Of a stretch of DNA of 8,791 bases, positions 7,672 to 8,791 are shown piece after piece. The stretch's first letter is position 1. Each line of letters starts with the position of its first letter. The translations under genes were made by a program, and so were the position numbers. The notes under the pieces were generated by a model. It did not search any database. It saw nothing but the letters and a program-made list of their open reading frames with translations, and was not told where the DNA came from. Location of the stretch: positions 1 to 8,791 of the forward strand of contig CAMOGR010000160.1 of the NCBI GenBank assembly GCA_946614205.1. Direction: 5' to 3'. This DNA comes from an uncultured Bacteroidales bacterium. Its GTDB lineage: Bacteria > Bacteroidota > Bacteroidia > Bacteroidales > UBA932.

Positions 7672-7698
7672 ACTGTTTGCATATAATACGCAGACAGT
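7672..7698. promoter_or_regulatory. 27-bp near-perfect palindrome upstream of fecR, candidate operator
   Basis: An odd-length dyad with arms beginning ACTGTTTGC and ending GCAGACAGT, centred on 7685. Eleven of 13 base pairs are complementary, and one of the two exceptions is a T-G pair. It ends 8 bp from the fecR ATG, so it would either sit over the promoter as a dimeric regulator site or form a hairpin in the leader that covers the ribosome-binding region. It does not obviously match Fur, DtxR, Crp or Fnr sites. It is adjacent to, and overlaps by a few bases, a GGAACT motif that could be an ECF -35 element. Confidence 0.5.
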
Positions 7699-7701
7699 TC
7701 C
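7696..7701 (-). promoter_or_regulatory. Possible ECF-type -35 element (GGAACT) for the fecR operon
   Basis: The minus strand reads GGAACT, resembling the AAC-containing -35 elements recognised by many ECF sigma factors. A -10 element 16-17 nt downstream is not clearly identifiable, so the assignment is tentative. A near-consensus -7 box (TATTTTTTG, one T too long for TAnnTTTG) overlaps it at 7701-7709 but has no -33 TTTG. Confidence 0.25.
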
Positions 7702-7739
7702 AAAAAATACCATCCGACTTGTTGAATTTTTTTTGCGCA

Positions 7740-7755
7740 GCGCCGCTGCCGGCGC
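7740..7755. other. GC-rich stem-loop between hemW and fecR
   Basis: Perfect 6-bp inverted repeat GCGCCG / CGGCGC with a CTGC loop, 23 bp beyond the hemW stop. Transcribed in the hemW direction it is followed by a short spacer and an A-run, not a U-run, so it is not a classical intrinsic terminator. It might still stabilise the 3' end of the hemW message. Confidence 0.4.
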
Positions 7756-7778
7756 GTCGTGCTTCATTCCGTGACCGT

Positions 7779-8791
7779 CTAAATCAGCGACGCGATTATG
7801 TCGTCGGCCGTGAACCAGCGGTCTTCCGGAATTCGAAGGTTTCCCGCAGCGGCAGATGGAACAAGGCTGTCATTTCGAGTTTGCCGGGAAATCTCATTTT
7901 CCTGCAGGATGTCGGCTGGAATGCCGTCGGCGGTGCGCAGCCCCAGCATGATGCGCTCTTCGCGTATCTCTGCGTCTGACAGCTGTTCTCCTTCTGCCGT
8001 CCAGCCGCTCAGACTCTCGGAGTTCCAGCTTCTGTAATCTGCTTTTGATTCATATCCGGCACTACGCTCAATGGTCTCTCTGGTACCCTTGGCCGTGAAA
8101 TGTAAAGTGCTGTTTTTTATCTCGTTGCGTGAAATCGTCCCGGCATTTTGACCCGGACGATTTTGCGTAAACCACTCACTGTAAGCACTATGCATTTCAC
8201 GCCCTCTTTCACCCCTTGTCCCCTGGGGGTGCAGGGGGATAGTCGTATTTGCTGCGCGGCAGCGCAGCGAATGCGCTCCCGGCCCGAGTCCGACATAAGG
8301 CGCCCGTGTCCAATAAGCGCTGTTATGTACTGCCCGCCTTCCAGGCAGCGCCCAGTTGGAAATCTCATAATGCTCGTACCCGGCAGCGGCCAAAGCACTG
8401 CAGATAAAGTAGTATTGCCGGCTGCAATCATCATCTCCGAGTTCGACATAGCTGCCGTCACGCACCATGCGGCCCAGTGCGCTTCCCGGCTCGACTGAAA
8501 GCTGATATGCCGAAATGTGCTCGGGGCGCCAGGAAATGATTTCGGCGAGGGTAGCTTCGAGTGCTGCCATCGACAAACCGTTGATTCCGAATATGATATC
8601 GACGCTGACATTGTCGAATCCCGCCTCGCGCAGCATACGGAATGCCTGCCTTGCTCCGTCTGAGGAGTGCCTGCGGTTCATCCATTTCAGAAGCCCGTCG
8701 TCCAGCGACTGAACTCCCATGCTGACGCGGTTGACTCCCAGCTCGCGCAAGCCGGCGGCGTACTGGGGGCTGATGTCGTCGGGATTGACCT
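7779..8791 (-). CDS. hemW: HemW (radical SAM, HemN-like), 5' end outside window, interrupted by in-frame extra sequence
   Basis: The frame is open to the right edge; the segment upstream of the TTG at 8748-8750 reads VNPDDISPQYAAGL, so that TTG is an internal leucine. Family landmarks follow in order: GVNRVSMGVQSLDD, NRRHS, DIIFGING, HISAYQLSVEPGS, GYEHYEISNWA, VHNSAYW and YVGLGPGAHS. HemW is a haem chaperone related to oxygen-independent coproporphyrinogen III oxidase; the 4Fe-4S CxxxCxxC motif would lie beyond the window. Normally GPGAHS is followed shortly by RxWN. Here RSWN comes about 76 residues later (extra DNA at about 8037-8264). The C-terminal domain also looks shortened: GLRTADGIPADIL is followed by a repeat-like stretch and then GNLRIPEDRWFTADDIIASLI, which fits the family C-terminus. 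No stop or frameshift is present, so it may be functional, but this is uncertain. Confidence 0.9.
   Translation of the reverse strand, partial: VNPDDISPQYAAGLRELGVNRVSMGVQSLDDGLLKWMNRRHSSDGARQAFRMLREAGFDNVSVDIIFGINGLSMAALEATLAEIISWRPEHISAYQLSVEPGSALGRMVRDGSYVELGDDDCSRQYYFICSALAAAGYEHYEISNWALPGRRAVHNSAYWTRAPYVGLGPGAHSLRCRAANTTIPLHPQGTRGERGREMHSAYSEWFTQNRPGQNAGTISRNEIKNSTLHFTAKGTRETIERSAGYESKADYRSWNSESLSGWTAEGEQLSDAEIREERIMLGLRTADGIPADILQENEISRQTRNDSLVPSAAAGNLRIPEDRWFTADDIIASLI
7867..7895. repeat. Repeat-like fragment inside the 3' part of hemW
   Basis: The plus strand reads CTGTCATTTCGAG, seven bases, then GGGAAATCTC, with a small inverted repeat ATTTC / GAAAT. It resembles a short dispersed sequence that I recall as common in Bacteroidota genomes (GTCATTTCGAG followed by GAAATCTC), seen in proteins as ISR-xx-RNDS. 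Here the hemW frame encodes EISRQTRNDS, which fits. The identification is from memory and needs a genome search. Confidence 0.4.
8091..8204. repeat. 114-bp nested palindromic (MITE-like) element in frame within hemW
   Basis: The outer arms are 21-bp imperfect inverted repeats: GGCCGTGAAATGtaaAGTGCT at the left (8091-8111) and its counterpart AGCACTatgCATTTCACGCCC at the right (8184-8204). Seventeen of 21 positions are complementary. Between them lies a second palindrome (8125-8170). The 114-bp length is exactly 38 codons and contributes residues from GREMHSAYSEW to STLHFTAKG without a stop. No transposase is present. It resembles a miniature inverted-repeat element or a palindromic element of the kind known from Rickettsia proteins. 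Confidence 0.6.
8125..8170. repeat. 46-nt inner palindrome of the hemW element
   Basis: AAATCGTCC (8132-8140) and GGACGATTT (8155-8163) are perfect 9-bp arms. Two further G-C pairs lie inside across one mismatch, leaving an 8-nt loop (8144-8151). Outside, seven more RNA pairs extend the stem to 8125/8170, including three G-U pairs. It is the strongest stem-loop seen in the window. Confidence 0.65.
8248..8271. repeat. GC-rich hairpin at the boundary of the hemW insertion
   Basis: GCTGCGC (8251-8257) and GCGCAGC (8262-8268) form a perfect 7-bp stem around a GGCA loop. The flanking bases TTT and GAA extend it by one wobble and two A-T pairs. It straddles the point where the hemW protein departs from the family pattern, just after GPGAHS. 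Confidence 0.5.

Noticed and set aside
7731..7755. Stem-loop plus T-run beyond hemW as an intrinsic terminator
   Set aside because: The T-run precedes the stem on the plus strand, so in the direction of hemW transcription the stem is followed by A residues; the polarity is wrong.
8117..8611. 164-residue alternative open frame on the minus strand within hemW, as a sign of a separate gene
   Set aside because: It is out of frame with clear HemW motifs on both sides and shows no recognisable domain; the HemW frame is continuous through the region.

Overview
The window looks like a chromosomal segment of a moderately GC-rich member of the Bacteroidota, most likely Bacteroidales. The evidence is a set of gene families typical of that phylum (an ECF sigma factor with a FecR/DUF4974 anti-sigma protein, a TonB-dependent receptor with an STN domain, and a DUF4249 lipoprotein). 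Two promoters also carry the Bacteroidota -7 element TAnnTTTG, with -33 elements TTTG (exact) and cTTG (3 of 4). There are no tRNA, rRNA, CRISPR or insertion-sequence genes, and no gene-free stretch longer than 300 bases.

Region 1 (1-2536, minus strand) is the promoter-proximal part of the S10-type ribosomal protein operon: promoter, rplC, rplD, rplW, rplB and the first nine codons of rpsS, which runs off the left edge. rpsJ is not found ahead of rplC. Instead the operon starts at rplC from a near-ideal promoter at 2506-2536.

Region 2 (2580-7710) is a cell-surface signalling and uptake locus. A minus-strand operon encodes a FecR-family anti-sigma factor, an STN-containing TonB-dependent receptor and a DUF4249 lipoprotein; the first two genes overlap by 4 bp and the last two are 6 bp apart. 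The presumed cognate ECF sigma factor lies at the far end on the opposite strand, tail-to-tail with the lipoprotein gene and divergent from the ribosomal operon. Its promoter is so close to the ATG that the message may be leaderless. A 27-bp near-perfect palindrome sits just upstream of the anti-sigma gene and is the best operator or leader-hairpin candidate in the window. The expected circuit is: ligand binds the receptor, the STN domain contacts FecR in the periplasm, the sigma factor is released, and the operon is transcribed. The ligand cannot be read from the sequence.

Region 3 (7779-8791, minus strand) is the 3' part of hemW, a radical SAM family gene running off the right edge. It is the most unusual part of the window. 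About 228 bp of extra in-frame sequence interrupts the normally short link between the GPGAHS motif and the RxWN motif. That DNA is built of palindromes: a 114-bp element with 21-bp imperfect terminal inverted repeats enclosing a second 46-nt palindrome, plus a GC-rich hairpin at one boundary. A second repeat-like fragment appears to replace part of the C-terminal domain, again without breaking the frame. This resembles in-frame palindromic or MITE-like insertion tolerated inside a protein gene.
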